Source: Bacteroidales bacterium UBA4333 (GTDB taxonomy: Bacteria; Bacteroidota; Bacteroidia; Bacteroidales; Paludibacteraceae). Taken from it: a stretch of 64,000 nt of DNA. Positions 45,971 through 54,993 of this stretch are shown piece after piece; positions within the stretch are counted from its first letter, which is position 1; each line of letters begins with the position of its first letter. The notes under the pieces were generated by a model. That model was not told the origin of the DNA and ran no database searches. It worked only from the letters and a program-made list of their open reading frames with translations. The translations under genes were made by a program, and so were the position numbers. The DNA lies in assembly GCA_002394335.1 (NCBI GenBank), contig DGTP01000015.1, positions 124,001 through 188,000 of the forward strand. The letters are read 5' to 3'.

Positions 45971-47740
45971 ATGAAAAAAACTTTTCTCCTTCTTTTGGCA
46001 TTATGTGCCATGACAATGTACGCCGAAGAGGCTGTGTATCAAGACATTGTTTACTCTCTGGATCTCAACAAGATGACCGCAGAGGTGTCGCTTAACCCGC
46101 GCGTGTACGGCGAACTCACCATTCCCGCTACCATCACCGTTGACCAAGGCGATTTTCAGGTCACATCCATTGGCGATAATGCTTTCAAAGGCGCCAAAGA
46201 CCTCACTGCAATCTCTCTTCCTTCTTCCATCGAGCATATCTACCGCTCGGCGTTTGAGGGAACAGGTATCATGGCTGACAAGGAGAACTGGATCAACGGA
46301 GCACTGTTTATCGACAGCCTCTACCTCATCGCGGCGGACAAGACCATCAAACCCAAATACGAGATCCCGAATTTCACCAAGTTAGTGGCTATCGGTGCCT
46401 TCAAAGGCAACAAGACCATCAGCAAAGTCACTTGGTCGGAATCGGTCAAAGTGATTGACCACGAGACCTTTAAGGACTGCAAGAACCTCGTCAAACTGGT
46501 CATCCCGCAGACGGTAGAATGGATCGGACAAGATGTTCTCACCGGCTCCGGCTTGTATCTCAACGAGAAGAAATGGAAGAAAGGCGCACTCTATGTGGAC
46601 GGATGCCTGATCGCCACCAACAAAAACATCCCGTCTAATTTTGTCTTCAAATCCAAAGTTCCTGTACGCCTCATGGCATGCAACTGCTTTGCAGGCAACA
46701 AGTCCCTCAAATCCGTCACTATCCCGGATGGCGTTCAATGTATCCCGTCGGCTGCGTTCTACAAGTGTGAGAACCTCACCAAGGTAGAGATCCCTTCATC
46801 GGTTACCAAAGTGGAGAAATTCGCCTTCTACGGTTGCGGCAAGTTGGGCGAAGCACTCCTTTCCGATAATGTCACATCCATTGGCATGGGGGCATTCTAC
46901 GAGTGCGCCGCACTCCAAGAACAACACCTCGGCAACAGCATCAAAGAGATTGAGAAAGCTACCTTCTTTGGCTGCGCGCTGATGGAGAAAATCAACATGC
47001 CTGACAATCTGGAGAAAATTGATGACGGGGCTTTCAGAGGCTGTGCCGAGTTAGACGAAGTGCGCTTCCCGCAGTCTCTCACCGAGATCGGCGAAATGGC
47101 ATTTGCCGGATGTAACAAACTGACCGGGCTGCAAATCCCCAAACAGGTACTGCAGATCCGTCAGGGCACTTTCGAAGCCTGCCTGTCTCTCAGAGAAGTA
47201 GAACTGCCTTACGGTACCTATTCTATCGGAGAAGAGGCTTTCAAGGGGTGTGTCAATCTCCAGACAATCAACATCCCTGAATCCATGTTCCGTATCGGTG
47301 CACGCGCTTTTCAGGACTGCCGTTCACTCCGTAGCATCTACCTCCCCGATGAAGTGCAGGAGATGGAAGAGGGAGCGTTCCAAAGTTGTCAGGCTCTTGG
47401 CAAAGTACGCCTCCCGGCTAATATGCAAGACCTCCCGGAAGCTGCTTTTGCAGACTGCAAAGCACTGTCCGAACTCGTGCTGAACGAAGGATTGGAGAAC
47501 ATCGGCAACGGAGCATTCTACGGCTGCTCTGCTTTGCAGGAGATCAAACTGCCGGTGAATGTTCTGACCATCGGACAAGAGAGTTTTGCCAACTGCAAAA
47601 GCCTGAAGAAAGTGGTTCTGAACGAAGGTCTGGAGTCAATCGGCGTAATGGCATTCAGCGGATGCACTAATCTCACGATCCCCTCCGTTCCGGAAGGCAC
47701 AGCAGTGGCTCACGGAGCCTTTAAGGGTTGTAAGAAATAA
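45971..47740 (+). CDS. BspA-like leucine-rich-repeat surface protein
   Basis: 589 aa with a signal peptide (MKKTFLLLLALCAMTMYAEE). An N-terminal region (VYQDIVYSLDLNKMTAEVSL) is followed by about 18-20 LRR_5 units of roughly 23 residues, such as IGDNAFKGAKDLTAISLPSS, VEKFAFYGCGKLGEALLSDN and IGNGAFYGCSALQEIKLPVN. Such Treponema/Tannerella-type repeats mediate adhesion. No C-terminal sorting domain follows the repeats; the gene ends VAHGAFKGCKK. Possibly co-transcribed with panB. The last 20 bp overlap the convergent phosphoesterase. Confidence 0.92.
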   Translation: MKKTFLLLLALCAMTMYAEEAVYQDIVYSLDLNKMTAEVSLNPRVYGELTIPATITVDQGDFQVTSIGDNAFKGAKDLTAISLPSSIEHIYRSAFEGTGIMADKENWINGALFIDSLYLIAADKTIKPKYEIPNFTKLVAIGAFKGNKTISKVTWSESVKVIDHETFKDCKNLVKLVIPQTVEWIGQDVLTGSGLYLNEKKWKKGALYVDGCLIATNKNIPSNFVFKSKVPVRLMACNCFAGNKSLKSVTIPDGVQCIPSAAFYKCENLTKVEIPSSVTKVEKFAFYGCGKLGEALLSDNVTSIGMGAFYECAALQEQHLGNSIKEIEKATFFGCALMEKINMPDNLEKIDDGAFRGCAELDEVRFPQSLTEIGEMAFAGCNKLTGLQIPKQVLQIRQGTFEACLSLREVELPYGTYSIGEEAFKGCVNLQTINIPESMFRIGARAFQDCRSLRSIYLPDEVQEMEEGAFQSCQALGKVRLPANMQDLPEAAFADCKALSELVLNEGLENIGNGAFYGCSALQEIKLPVNVLTIGQESFANCKSLKKVVLNEGLESIGVMAFSGCTNLTIPSVPEGTAVAHGAFKGCKK

Positions 47741-48599
47741 ACTCCAGCTCCACTTTCTCACCCATGTGTGCAATGGCGTAAGATTGCCCGGATTCGGTGT
47801 CTTTGGTGGCATCCCAGACAATGTAGTTGACGCCCTTATAGAGCACATTCTGGCGAGCGTGCTGGTGTCCGCACCAGTAATACTCCACCCCGTACTGAGC
47901 AAGCAACGAGGTGAATTCGTAGGTGGCCTCCAAAGCCATGTTGCTGGTGTATTCCTGCGAGTTGTCCAACTTCCAGAGATGGGTATGAGAGAAGGTGATG
48001 ATCCGGCGATAGCCTTCTTGCGATTTTTGCGCCAAGAGGGAACGGAGCCATTGCATCTGATCCTTGCCCAACTCGCCTTCGGCTGAGTCCAGACAGATGA
48101 ACAGATCCAGTTTCTTGTCCCCGTTATTGGTATCAAACCAATAAACCGAAGAGCCGAAAAACGACTTGTATATCGGCCATTGGTGAAAATAGATGTCATG
48201 ATTTCCGGGCGTCACGAACAGGGTATCGTCTTTGGCACGCCCGCCTATACGAAGCACACTGTCCGCTGCCGGAAAATTCTTCTGCGCATCAATCAGATCC
48301 CCTAAATGGAGAGCCAGCTTGGGTCCCTTTGCCGATTCGTATTGCCGGATAAAATAGGCAAGATTGGCATGACGCGTACGCGTGATATGACTATCCGAAC
48401 AAATATAAATGATATAGTCGTCCTGATGCATATCCAAGTGGATTTCACCCACCGAATCATTGTATGCCATCGATTGCCTGAAACGCGTGCCGACCGTCTC
48501 GCCCTGGGGGGAAAACATACCGGCTATATCCAAAGGAAAATCGTCACTGCAGGCAGTGAACAAAACGATGGTCAGAAAACCTAAAATATGCTTTTTCAT
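47721..48599 (-). CDS. Metallophosphoesterase lipoprotein
   Basis: 292 aa; lipobox VLFTACSDD with Cys about residue 18. Calcineurin-like motifs in order: ICSDSHITRTRH (D-x-H), LHLGDLIDAQ (GD), VTPGNHDIYFHQ (GNHD), IITFSHTHLW and WCGHQHARQN (GHxH). A two-metal phosphatase or nuclease exported to the envelope. Last gene of the minus-strand run from the glucosaminidase. Confidence 0.9.
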   Translation of the reverse strand: MKKHILGFLTIVLFTACSDDFPLDIAGMFSPQGETVGTRFRQSMAYNDSVGEIHLDMHQDDYIIYICSDSHITRTRHANLAYFIRQYESAKGPKLALHLGDLIDAQKNFPAADSVLRIGGRAKDDTLFVTPGNHDIYFHQWPIYKSFFGSSVYWFDTNNGDKKLDLFICLDSAEGELGKDQMQWLRSLLAQKSQEGYRRIITFSHTHLWKLDNSQEYTSNMALEATYEFTSLLAQYGVEYYWCGHQHARQNVLYKGVNYIVWDATKDTESGQSYAIAHMGEKVELEFISYNP

Positions 48600-48604
48600 C
48601 TCTC

Positions 48605-49339
48605 TCAGAATTTATAGGTGAAACCTGCGCGGGCGGTAGCGCCGTAGAAGGTGGCATCCAAATGAAACATTCCCGTGGGTTTGCATTGCGCGCCGATATT
48701 CAGACGCCAATGGTCATCCACATCATAATAACCGCCTAACATAAACAGCGGTTGCCAGACGCGCTCCATCTGATAGTCATCCACATTGCTGACACACGCC
48801 GATATATTCCATGGATTGTTCTGCGGACGGCAGAACACCTCCAGCCTGTACATCACATTGAACGGCTCCACCACGTAGGTCTCATCCGAATGCCATTGAC
48901 GATCCCAGTTGTCCAGTACACGGCAGTACATTCCTACCGTCACGGACACATAGTCCATCCGATAACCGATCCCCAATCCGGCAGTCAGATCACTCAACCG
49001 GTTGCGTGCCAACAGTTTGCATAGCACATCGGTCTCTATAAACAACTCTCCCACAGGCAACGCGAACTTGGGACGCAACTGCACACTGCCGGTATAGACA
49101 TTGGCTGTAGAGGCCTGCAGTTTGGCTTCCATCTCAAAATACGGATTGAAGGGCATCAAGCCCTGCACATCGATATTGCCGTGGTGAAGCCAGGTCTGAT
49201 TATAACTGTATTCACCCATTACACTGATTGAATACTTACGCTCCCCGAAACCCGGATTGCCGGCGACGGCTGGGACACTCGCCCATATCATCACAACCGG
49301 GATCAGTAAAGACAGCGCTTTTTGCCAAATCGGTCTCAT
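48605..49339 (-). CDS. Predicted outer-membrane beta-barrel protein
   Basis: 244 aa with a signal peptide ending near PAVAG. The rest alternates aromatic and polar residues in strand-sized blocks (YSISVMGEYSYNQTWLH, VSVTVGMYCRVLDNWDR) and ends ATARAGFTYKF with terminal Phe, as in outer-membrane barrels. No family recognised. Six bp from the metallophosphoesterase lipoprotein, which suggests a shared envelope role. Confidence 0.7.
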   Translation of the reverse strand: MRPIWQKALSLLIPVVMIWASVPAVAGNPGFGERKYSISVMGEYSYNQTWLHHGNIDVQGLMPFNPYFEMEAKLQASTANVYTGSVQLRPKFALPVGELFIETDVLCKLLARNRLSDLTAGLGIGYRMDYVSVTVGMYCRVLDNWDRQWHSDETYVVEPFNVMYRLEVFCRPQNNPWNISACVSNVDDYQMERVWQPLFMLGGYYDVDDHWRLNIGAQCKPTGMFHLDATFYGATARAGFTYKF

Positions 49340-49364
49340 AGAATCTTGCTTCTAAAGGGTACTT

Positions 49365-51683
49365 CTAAAAATTTATGATGGTTATTCCTGCGCCACCGTG
49401 GTTCACATCCCCGTCTCCGAAGACCAAGGTCTCCTGCCCGCGTTTGCGGCGCTGATGGTTGAGGTTGGTCAGATAATCGCGGGTGAGCTGTTTCAGGGCA
49501 CCCGTCCCCGTACCATGCAGGATGGTCACCTCTCCGGCATTCACCATGATGGCATCGTCCATATACGCGATAAGCGTCTCCAATGCTTCATCCACACGCA
49601 TTCCCCGGATATCTAATGTCCGTTCAAAAGAGAGCGTCCTTTGTCTGACGGTGGACCGCACAGACGAGCCCTGCTTGACCGGTGCCGCCGTTTCCTGAGC
49701 CGGCATGCCTTTCAGTTTTCTCAGTTCGCCGAAATCGCGCATCACCTTCGGCAACGCTGTTTTCGGCTGCGGTTTACGCACCTCTGCGGCTGTCACTTTC
49801 TCCTTCAGACTCTCCACTTTCTTGCGCGCAGCTTTCGTACGCTCCTTGTCGGCCTTAGCCTCCTTGATTTCGCGGATGGTGCGCTCGATGGTGGCATTGC
49901 TCTGCTCAAGCAGGTCTTCCGCCTCCTTGCGTGCCTGGTCCAGGATCTCACGTTTCTTCGCCTTCACTCCGCTCAACAGCTCGTCCAGAGCTGCTATGCG
50001 CTCCTCCAGATGTTTCTCGCGCTGGCGGATCTTCTGCCGCTTGTTCTCCCAATAACGCTTGTCACGCGCTATGTCCTGCAACTGGCGGTCATAGTCTATG
50101 TGCTCTTCGCCCACCAGTGCGGTCGCCTGTTCGATGATATCATGGGGCAGACCGGTCTGCTTGGCTATCTCTATGGCAAAACTGCTGCCTGCCTGACCTA
50201 TCGACAACTGGAAAAGCGGACGCATCTGCCCCCTGTCGTACAGCATCGCACCGTTAACCACGCCTTCGGTACGCTCGGCGAAATGCTTCAGATTGGTGTA
50301 ATGCGTGGTGATGACTCCGAAGACGTCCTGGTGGTACAACCGGGTCAGAACAGCCTCAGCGATAGCTCCGCCTATCAGCGGCTCGGTACCGCCGCCCAAC
50401 TCATCTATCAGTATCAGCGTATGCGCATCGGCTTGGGTGACAAAGGCTTTCATATTCCGTAAATGCCCGGAATAGGTGGACAGATCATCATCTATCGACT
50501 GCGCATCGCCTATATCAAGCATCAGTCCCCGGAAAACACCCACTCTTGATGCCTCCCCCACCGGCACCAACAGTCCGCATTGGGCCATGTATTGTATCAG
50601 TGCCACTGTCTTCAGACACACCGACTTGCCTCCCGCATTGGCGCCGGAGATGATCAGCATACGGTTCTCCTCCCGCTGCAGGCGGATGGAGAGAGGCACC
50701 ACTTCTTTGTGCTGCTGCTTAAACCGCAGGTACAGCACCGGATGGCGTGCTTCTTTCCAGTCAATCACTTCCCCGTCCTCTAAAATCGGACGGATGGCAT
50801 GCAGACTGTCTGCCAGCAGCACTTTGGCTCTCAGAAAATCCACCTCGCCCAACAGACCCTCACTCTCCAGTATCAGCGGCACAAAAGGCCGCAATTTGTT
50901 TGTCAGCTCTATCAGTATCCGGGCACGTTCGCGGCGTTCGGCGGACTCCAGTTCGCGTATCTGGTTATTGGCTTCCACCACCTGTTGTGGCTCTACGTAA
51001 ACAGTCTTTCCTGTGGCGGATTCATCATGCACGATACCGCCGATCTTGCGTTTATATGCCGGAGGAACAGGGATGACCAGACGCCCTTCACGCAGCGTCG
51101 GGGAAGCGTCTTTATCTATCAGCCCGTCTGTCTTGGCTTGGTTCAGGATATGTCTGAGCACGCGCCCCACGCTGCCTTGCACCACCACCAGCTCGTGCCT
51201 GATCCTGCCCAACTCCGGCGAAGCCGAATCGGCAAGATGACCGTACTTGTCAATCACCCTGTCAATCATCCGGACCACTTCACCGAGGTTTCCTTCTCCC
51301 TCCAATCTGCCCATTTCACGGAGCCGGGGGTAACGTTGCTCATCCAGCCCGTCAAAAAAAGCTGTCAGCTGGGCGGCATAGTCTATCGCCTGCCTCAGTT
51401 GGAACAACTCCGCCTCATCTAAAAACAGCCCCTCTATCCTCACCCTCGACAATGCCTCCCGCACATCATAAATAGTGCCGCCGGGGAAAGCCAACGCGGG
51501 ATCAGACTGCACTTTCTGCATCTGGTCGGCTTGGCATAACAGATCATCAATCCGCTGACAATCAGTCTCTATCTGCATCTGCTCCACCCGCTCCTTGCCG
51601 AGCGGTGAAGAACAATACCTGCGCAACTCCTCCCGGATTGCCGTAAAATCTATCTTTTCCTCTATATTCGCAGGATAAACCAT
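49365..51683 (-). CDS. mutS2: MutS2 family ATPase/endonuclease
   Basis: 772 aa. Lacks the mismatch-recognition domains; has core and clamp helices, ATPase with Walker A ISGANAGGKSVCLKT (about residue 341) and LILIDELGGGTEPLIGGAIA, a long basic coiled coil (about 520-640) and a C-terminal Smr nuclease domain (LDIRGMRVDEALETLIAYMD, VTILHGTGTGALKQLTRDYL). Works in recombination control or ribosome collision rescue in other bacteria. A canonical MutS is also present in this window. Confidence 0.95.
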   Translation of the reverse strand: MVYPANIEEKIDFTAIREELRRYCSSPLGKERVEQMQIETDCQRIDDLLCQADQMQKVQSDPALAFPGGTIYDVREALSRVRIEGLFLDEAELFQLRQAIDYAAQLTAFFDGLDEQRYPRLREMGRLEGEGNLGEVVRMIDRVIDKYGHLADSASPELGRIRHELVVVQGSVGRVLRHILNQAKTDGLIDKDASPTLREGRLVIPVPPAYKRKIGGIVHDESATGKTVYVEPQQVVEANNQIRELESAERRERARILIELTNKLRPFVPLILESEGLLGEVDFLRAKVLLADSLHAIRPILEDGEVIDWKEARHPVLYLRFKQQHKEVVPLSIRLQREENRMLIISGANAGGKSVCLKTVALIQYMAQCGLLVPVGEASRVGVFRGLMLDIGDAQSIDDDLSTYSGHLRNMKAFVTQADAHTLILIDELGGGTEPLIGGAIAEAVLTRLYHQDVFGVITTHYTNLKHFAERTEGVVNGAMLYDRGQMRPLFQLSIGQAGSSFAIEIAKQTGLPHDIIEQATALVGEEHIDYDRQLQDIARDKRYWENKRQKIRQREKHLEERIAALDELLSGVKAKKREILDQARKEAEDLLEQSNATIERTIREIKEAKADKERTKAARKKVESLKEKVTAAEVRKPQPKTALPKVMRDFGELRKLKGMPAQETAAPVKQGSSVRSTVRQRTLSFERTLDIRGMRVDEALETLIAYMDDAIMVNAGEVTILHGTGTGALKQLTRDYLTNLNHQRRKRGQETLVFGDGDVNHGGAGITIINF

Positions 51684-51692
51684 ATGTACCTT

Positions 51693-51983
51693 TTAACCGA
51701 GAATGCGGCAGTCGTGAATCACTTCACCACCAACCGCCTCATTGATTTTTTTGACTAACTCAAACCGGCAGTCGAACAACTGCGCCTTCAGTGCCGCGGA
51801 AGAAATCCGCACAATCAACACGCCGTCCGCCACCTCTACACTACGGGTCAGACGGGCTACCGTAGCCCCCATCACTTGAGGCCACAACGCTGTCACACGC
51901 GTCTCCAGCACGGTCTTCTCCAAGCCGCTTTCGCGCAGAAAAAGACCTATCGCCTGCCCGATATTGAGGGTGCTGCCTCTCAT
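51693..51983 (-). CDS. DciA-like protein (DUF721)
   Basis: 96 aa: N-terminal LNIGQAIGLFLRESGLEKTV and ALWPQVMGATVARLTRSVEV, then LIVRISSAALKAQLFDCRFE, the DUF721/DciA pattern. DciA-type proteins help load the replicative helicase in bacteria lacking DnaC. Overlaps the glucosaminidase gene by 4 bp. Confidence 0.85.
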   Translation of the reverse strand: MRGSTLNIGQAIGLFLRESGLEKTVLETRVTALWPQVMGATVARLTRSVEVADGVLIVRISSAALKAQLFDCRFELVKKINEAVGGEVIHDCRILG

Positions 51984-53038
51984 TGCTTCTCCTTGACTTT
52001 GCGGGTCAGAATCTGCTGACGGGTGCGGAATACCACCACGCGCTCCGAGATTTCATTCAACCTGTAGAGCGACTTCAGCTGCATCACCTCGCGCTGCGCT
52101 ATCATGCGAAGCGACTCACCCGGATGCACCCAGAGAACGGCTTTCTTGCGCTCGCCATACTTGTGTTTCTTGCCCAGATAGACGCGCTCGCCCTCCTTGA
52201 GAGTCAGACCCAGGGCATCGTTCCACTCACGCACATCACGCTCCGGGATGTTGAGCCGGAAAGCTATATTGGAATACGTATCTCCCTCACGGGCAATGAT
52301 ATACGGCACCATCCGCGCATACTTGCGCGTATGCCCTTCATAAAACCGTTTGCGCTCCTCCCGTGCCGAGAGAGGCTCCTCCCTGTCCGGCTCAGGATCG
52401 GTCACAATCAACTTGATCTCATCGCCTTCACCCTTCTCTTCTGCCGAAGAGTTGGTTTCTTTCGGTTTGGACTGTTTGCGCACTTGCGCTGCTGCCTGCA
52501 CTTGCTCCTGAGTCGGTACCTGCCAGCTCCCGCTGCTCAGACTGTCCAATCCGTAGTCCTCAATCAGCTTGATCAGCTTGGCAGGATATTTCGGATCGGT
52601 GGCATACCCGCACTCGCGAATACGCACCGCCCAGGTCTGGTAATCCGCAACCGGGATTTCATAGAGCGGTTTATACCGCGGTTTCTGCAGAAAAACAGAG
52701 TGGTCCTTGAACGACTCTGCCGCATCCTGATACACGCGGAAACACTCGCCCTGCGCATCATCGTCATGATAATACACATCCCCCATCCAGCCGCCGGAAC
52801 ACTTGATGCCGAAATGATTGTTCGCTTCGCGGGCCAACTCGCTCTTGCCGGCTCCTGACTCCAACAAAGCCTGCGCCATCGTGATCGAGGCAGGGATGCC
52901 GTAGTCTTTCTCTTGCTGTACGGCAATATCGCGCCACGTGGCGATGTAGTCCAAATAGGTCTGCATCGTACTCTGCGCATATACGCCGGACGACACACAA
53001 ATCAGGGAGAGAATAAAGAAATAACTTGTTTTTTTCAT
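51980..53038 (-). CDS. Secreted glucosaminidase with LysM domains (FlgJ/autolysin type)
   Basis: 352 aa. Signal peptide (MKKTSYFFILSLICVSSGVY), glucosaminidase domain (ASITMAQALLESGAGKSELA with catalytic Glu, NNHFGIKCSGGWMG, SFKDHSVFLQKPRYKPL), a charged linker (KGEGDEIKLIVTDPEPDREE) and two LysM modules (YIIAREGDTYSNIAFRLNIP; VLWVHPGESLRMIAQREVMQ). Cuts peptidoglycan glycan strands in the periplasm; LysM binds the wall. Confidence 0.93.
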   Translation of the reverse strand: MKKTSYFFILSLICVSSGVYAQSTMQTYLDYIATWRDIAVQQEKDYGIPASITMAQALLESGAGKSELAREANNHFGIKCSGGWMGDVYYHDDDAQGECFRVYQDAAESFKDHSVFLQKPRYKPLYEIPVADYQTWAVRIRECGYATDPKYPAKLIKLIEDYGLDSLSSGSWQVPTQEQVQAAAQVRKQSKPKETNSSAEEKGEGDEIKLIVTDPEPDREEPLSAREERKRFYEGHTRKYARMVPYIIAREGDTYSNIAFRLNIPERDVREWNDALGLTLKEGERVYLGKKHKYGERKKAVLWVHPGESLRMIAQREVMQLKSLYRLNEISERVVVFRTRQQILTRKVKEKQ

Positions 53039-53075
53039 AAATATTCCCGTTTTGGGTTAAAAAAGTCCAAAAATA

Positions 53076-53107
53076 TTTGCTTATTTCCAAAATTCATTGT
53101 ATCTTTG
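53076..53107 (+). promoter_or_regulatory. Promoter of the 147-aa lipoprotein gene
   Basis: TTTG at 53076-53079, 20 bp, TATCTTTG at 53100-53107; 21 nt to the ATG. Confidence 0.76.
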
Positions 53108-53128
53108 CGTCATAAATCGGATACAATT

Positions 53129-53572
53129 ATGAAAAAAAGTACACTTATCTTTGGCCTTTTGGCTGTATTGTTCAGTTTTGCAGGTTGCTCCTATTACCAG
53201 AATTCAGAGCCTTGCCGCTTCAATAAGCAGACCATCGACTTGACTGTCAAATCCTCTCAATGGGAATTCGATGATAATGCCAAGCAATACTTTGCCCATT
53301 TCGACATTCCCGAGATCACGGCTGATGTCTATAACTACGGCGAGATCTCCGTCTCCTGCGAGTTCAACTCAGGTACCAAGGATGCCTATCAGGTCGTTCT
53401 GCCGATGACCAATTATCTGGAGGAGACTCTCGACGACGGCTCTACCGCCTTCTTTACCGAGCATTTTGATTATCGCGTAGGTATCGGATATATCGAGATC
53501 CAGCACACTACCAATGATCATATCTACGGCACGCCCCCGGATATGCTCTTCCGTCTGCAAATGACATACTAA
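53129..53572 (+). CDS. Small lipoprotein of unknown function
   Basis: 147 aa from the ATG at 53129, fixed by the promoter; the open frame extends far upstream but without function. Signal peptide with lipobox SFAGCSYYQN. The mature part (VKSSQWEFDDNAKQYFAHFD, VYNYGEISVSCEFN, ILE and Tyr rich strands) is beta-like and Asp/Glu rich; no family recognised. Single gene between two convergent or divergent neighbours. Confidence 0.8.
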   Translation: MKKSTLIFGLLAVLFSFAGCSYYQNSEPCRFNKQTIDLTVKSSQWEFDDNAKQYFAHFDIPEITADVYNYGEISVSCEFNSGTKDAYQVVLPMTNYLEETLDDGSTAFFTEHFDYRVGIGYIEIQHTTNDHIYGTPPDMLFRLQMTY

Positions 53573-53605
53573 AAAGGCGAAGGCTATTTTTTAGCCTTTG
53601 CCTCT
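53570..53605. terminator. Bidirectional hairpin between convergent genes
   Basis: AAAGGCGAAGGCTA / TAGCCTTTGCC with loop TTTT. It overlaps both stop regions and the lysine-rich C-terminus of the minus gene. Confidence 0.6.
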
Positions 53606-54900
53606 TCTTGTTTCTTGCGAATCAGTTTGATATACTCCTCGATGGTGATATTATGCGATTGGTTTCCCGATATAGCATATCCCTGCGAGGAGAATTTTAC
53701 GTCCGGACACTCGCGGACAGCCTTCACCAGTTGGTTCCATGCGGCCATATTGGGATCCGAAGACTTGACACGCGGAGCATATACGTTCAGTATCTTGTCT
53801 CTGTCATAGTATGCCAGTGCGCGGTATAGTCCCTGCAACTCAGGCACCTCCTCCATCATACGCTCTGCCAGCTCGGTTCCCTTGTTGTTCTTGCGGGCAT
53901 AGAGTTCCTTGAAGGCCTTGGCGGTCGGTGCCGGGGCGGGTGTCTCCGCCTTGGGTTCCTCTTTGGAAGCATCGGCTGCTTTCTCTTCCTCTTTCACCTC
54001 GCTGTTCTCGGCTTTCGGCTCTTCCAGAGGTTCCGGCGCATCGGCTTTCTTGGTCTCGATTGCCATTGGCTCTGGATCGGCATTGAGCTCTTCTACCGCC
54101 TCCACGATCGTTGAATCAGGATAGGTGGCCTCTACCACGGGACGCACCACCTTGGCTTCCTTGTCTCCGAAAACAGCCCAACCGATCACTACACCGACGA
54201 TCAGACAGATCAAGGCGATGACCCCTATCACCATCCAGTCCGTAATAGCACCGAAAATGCCTTTGTCCCCGGCAACCACACCGTTGTTTGTCAGGTAGCC
54301 CGGCTTCTTCTGCAAGCGGTATTTGCCGCCCGCCATCTGATAGAGCTCGTACCCTTCTACGCTGATTGTGCCTACTGTGCGCGGCGAACGGGTGGTAAAC
54401 TCCACCCCGTCGATGATCAGCGTCAACTCATCGCCCTCCTTGGTCAGCACAATCTCCACGCTGTCTTTGCCTACGAAATTAACGGCATCGTTAAACTCGG
54501 CATAACCGGTTCCCACAACACGTATCTGGACATGCTCCAAATCCGTCTCGCGGATATAGACACCGTAACCGTTAGTCACTTCGCGGTTGTTGATATACAG
54601 GCGGTAAGGAACGGTTGTACCCGACTCTGCTTTCACCTGAATCATCTGATAACTCACCAGCTTGAACCACTCCAGCGTCGGAATCCGGTATTCCATCGAC
54701 TCCGTCACTGTCAGTTTCTGCTCCGTCTTGTTCGTACCGGCTATGCGGCCCAACATCCCTTTTTTGCGGAAACTGATTGTCACTTCCTGACCTCTCGTCA
54801 TCGAAACAGGCGCGTTAAACTCACGCCCGTTAAGATACAGGGTTACACCACCGGTCTCCTTCTGCGGAGACAATATCACTTTATCTAACATATCACTCAT
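53584..54900 (-). CDS. Unrecognised single-span membrane protein with beta-rich N-half
   Basis: 438 aa, start at 54900 (M4 is possible). No signal peptide. Residues about 1-220 are beta-rich (VTLYLNGREFNAPVSMTRGQ; VPYRLYINNREVTNGYGVYI; LTLIIDGVEFTTRSPRTVG: three similar units each with a y-I-(N/D)-(G/N)-xE/V-F/T turn), then one membrane segment (MVIGVIALICLIVGVVIGWA, about 230-250), a Glu/Ala/Pro-rich linker (about 285-335) and a helical C-domain (FKELYARKNNKGTELAERMM) ending in lysines. By topology it may be an envelope sensor or scaffold; no function can be assigned. Confidence 0.75.
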   Translation of the reverse strand: MSDMLDKVILSPQKETGGVTLYLNGREFNAPVSMTRGQEVTISFRKKGMLGRIAGTNKTEQKLTVTESMEYRIPTLEWFKLVSYQMIQVKAESGTTVPYRLYINNREVTNGYGVYIRETDLEHVQIRVVGTGYAEFNDAVNFVGKDSVEIVLTKEGDELTLIIDGVEFTTRSPRTVGTISVEGYELYQMAGGKYRLQKKPGYLTNNGVVAGDKGIFGAITDWMVIGVIALICLIVGVVIGWAVFGDKEAKVVRPVVEATYPDSTIVEAVEELNADPEPMAIETKKADAPEPLEEPKAENSEVKEEEKAADASKEEPKAETPAPAPTAKAFKELYARKNNKGTELAERMMEEVPELQGLYRALAYYDRDKILNVYAPRVKSSDPNMAAWNQLVKAVRECPDVKFSSQGYAISGNQSHNITIEEYIKLIRKKQEEAKAKK

Positions 54901-54926
54901 AATTGCACATTTTTACAAATTTGGGG

Positions 54927-54958
54927 CAAAGGTACAAAAAAAAACGCACATGTGCAAA
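54927..54958 (-). promoter_or_regulatory. Promoter of the 438-aa membrane protein
   Basis: Minus strand TTTG at 54955-54958, 20 bp, TACCTTTG at 54927-54934. The spacer is part of the hairpin that terminates the upstream operon. Confidence 0.72.
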
Positions 54959-54978
54959 AAAAAGTGCGTTTTTTTAAT
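54935..54978. terminator. Hairpin terminator overlapping a promoter
   Basis: AAAAAACGCAC / GTGCGTTTTTT with long A and T tracts on both sides; terminates the 58071-54994 run on the minus strand and contains the -33 element of the next promoter. Confidence 0.65.
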
Positions 54979-54993
54979 TATAAATTAAAAATA

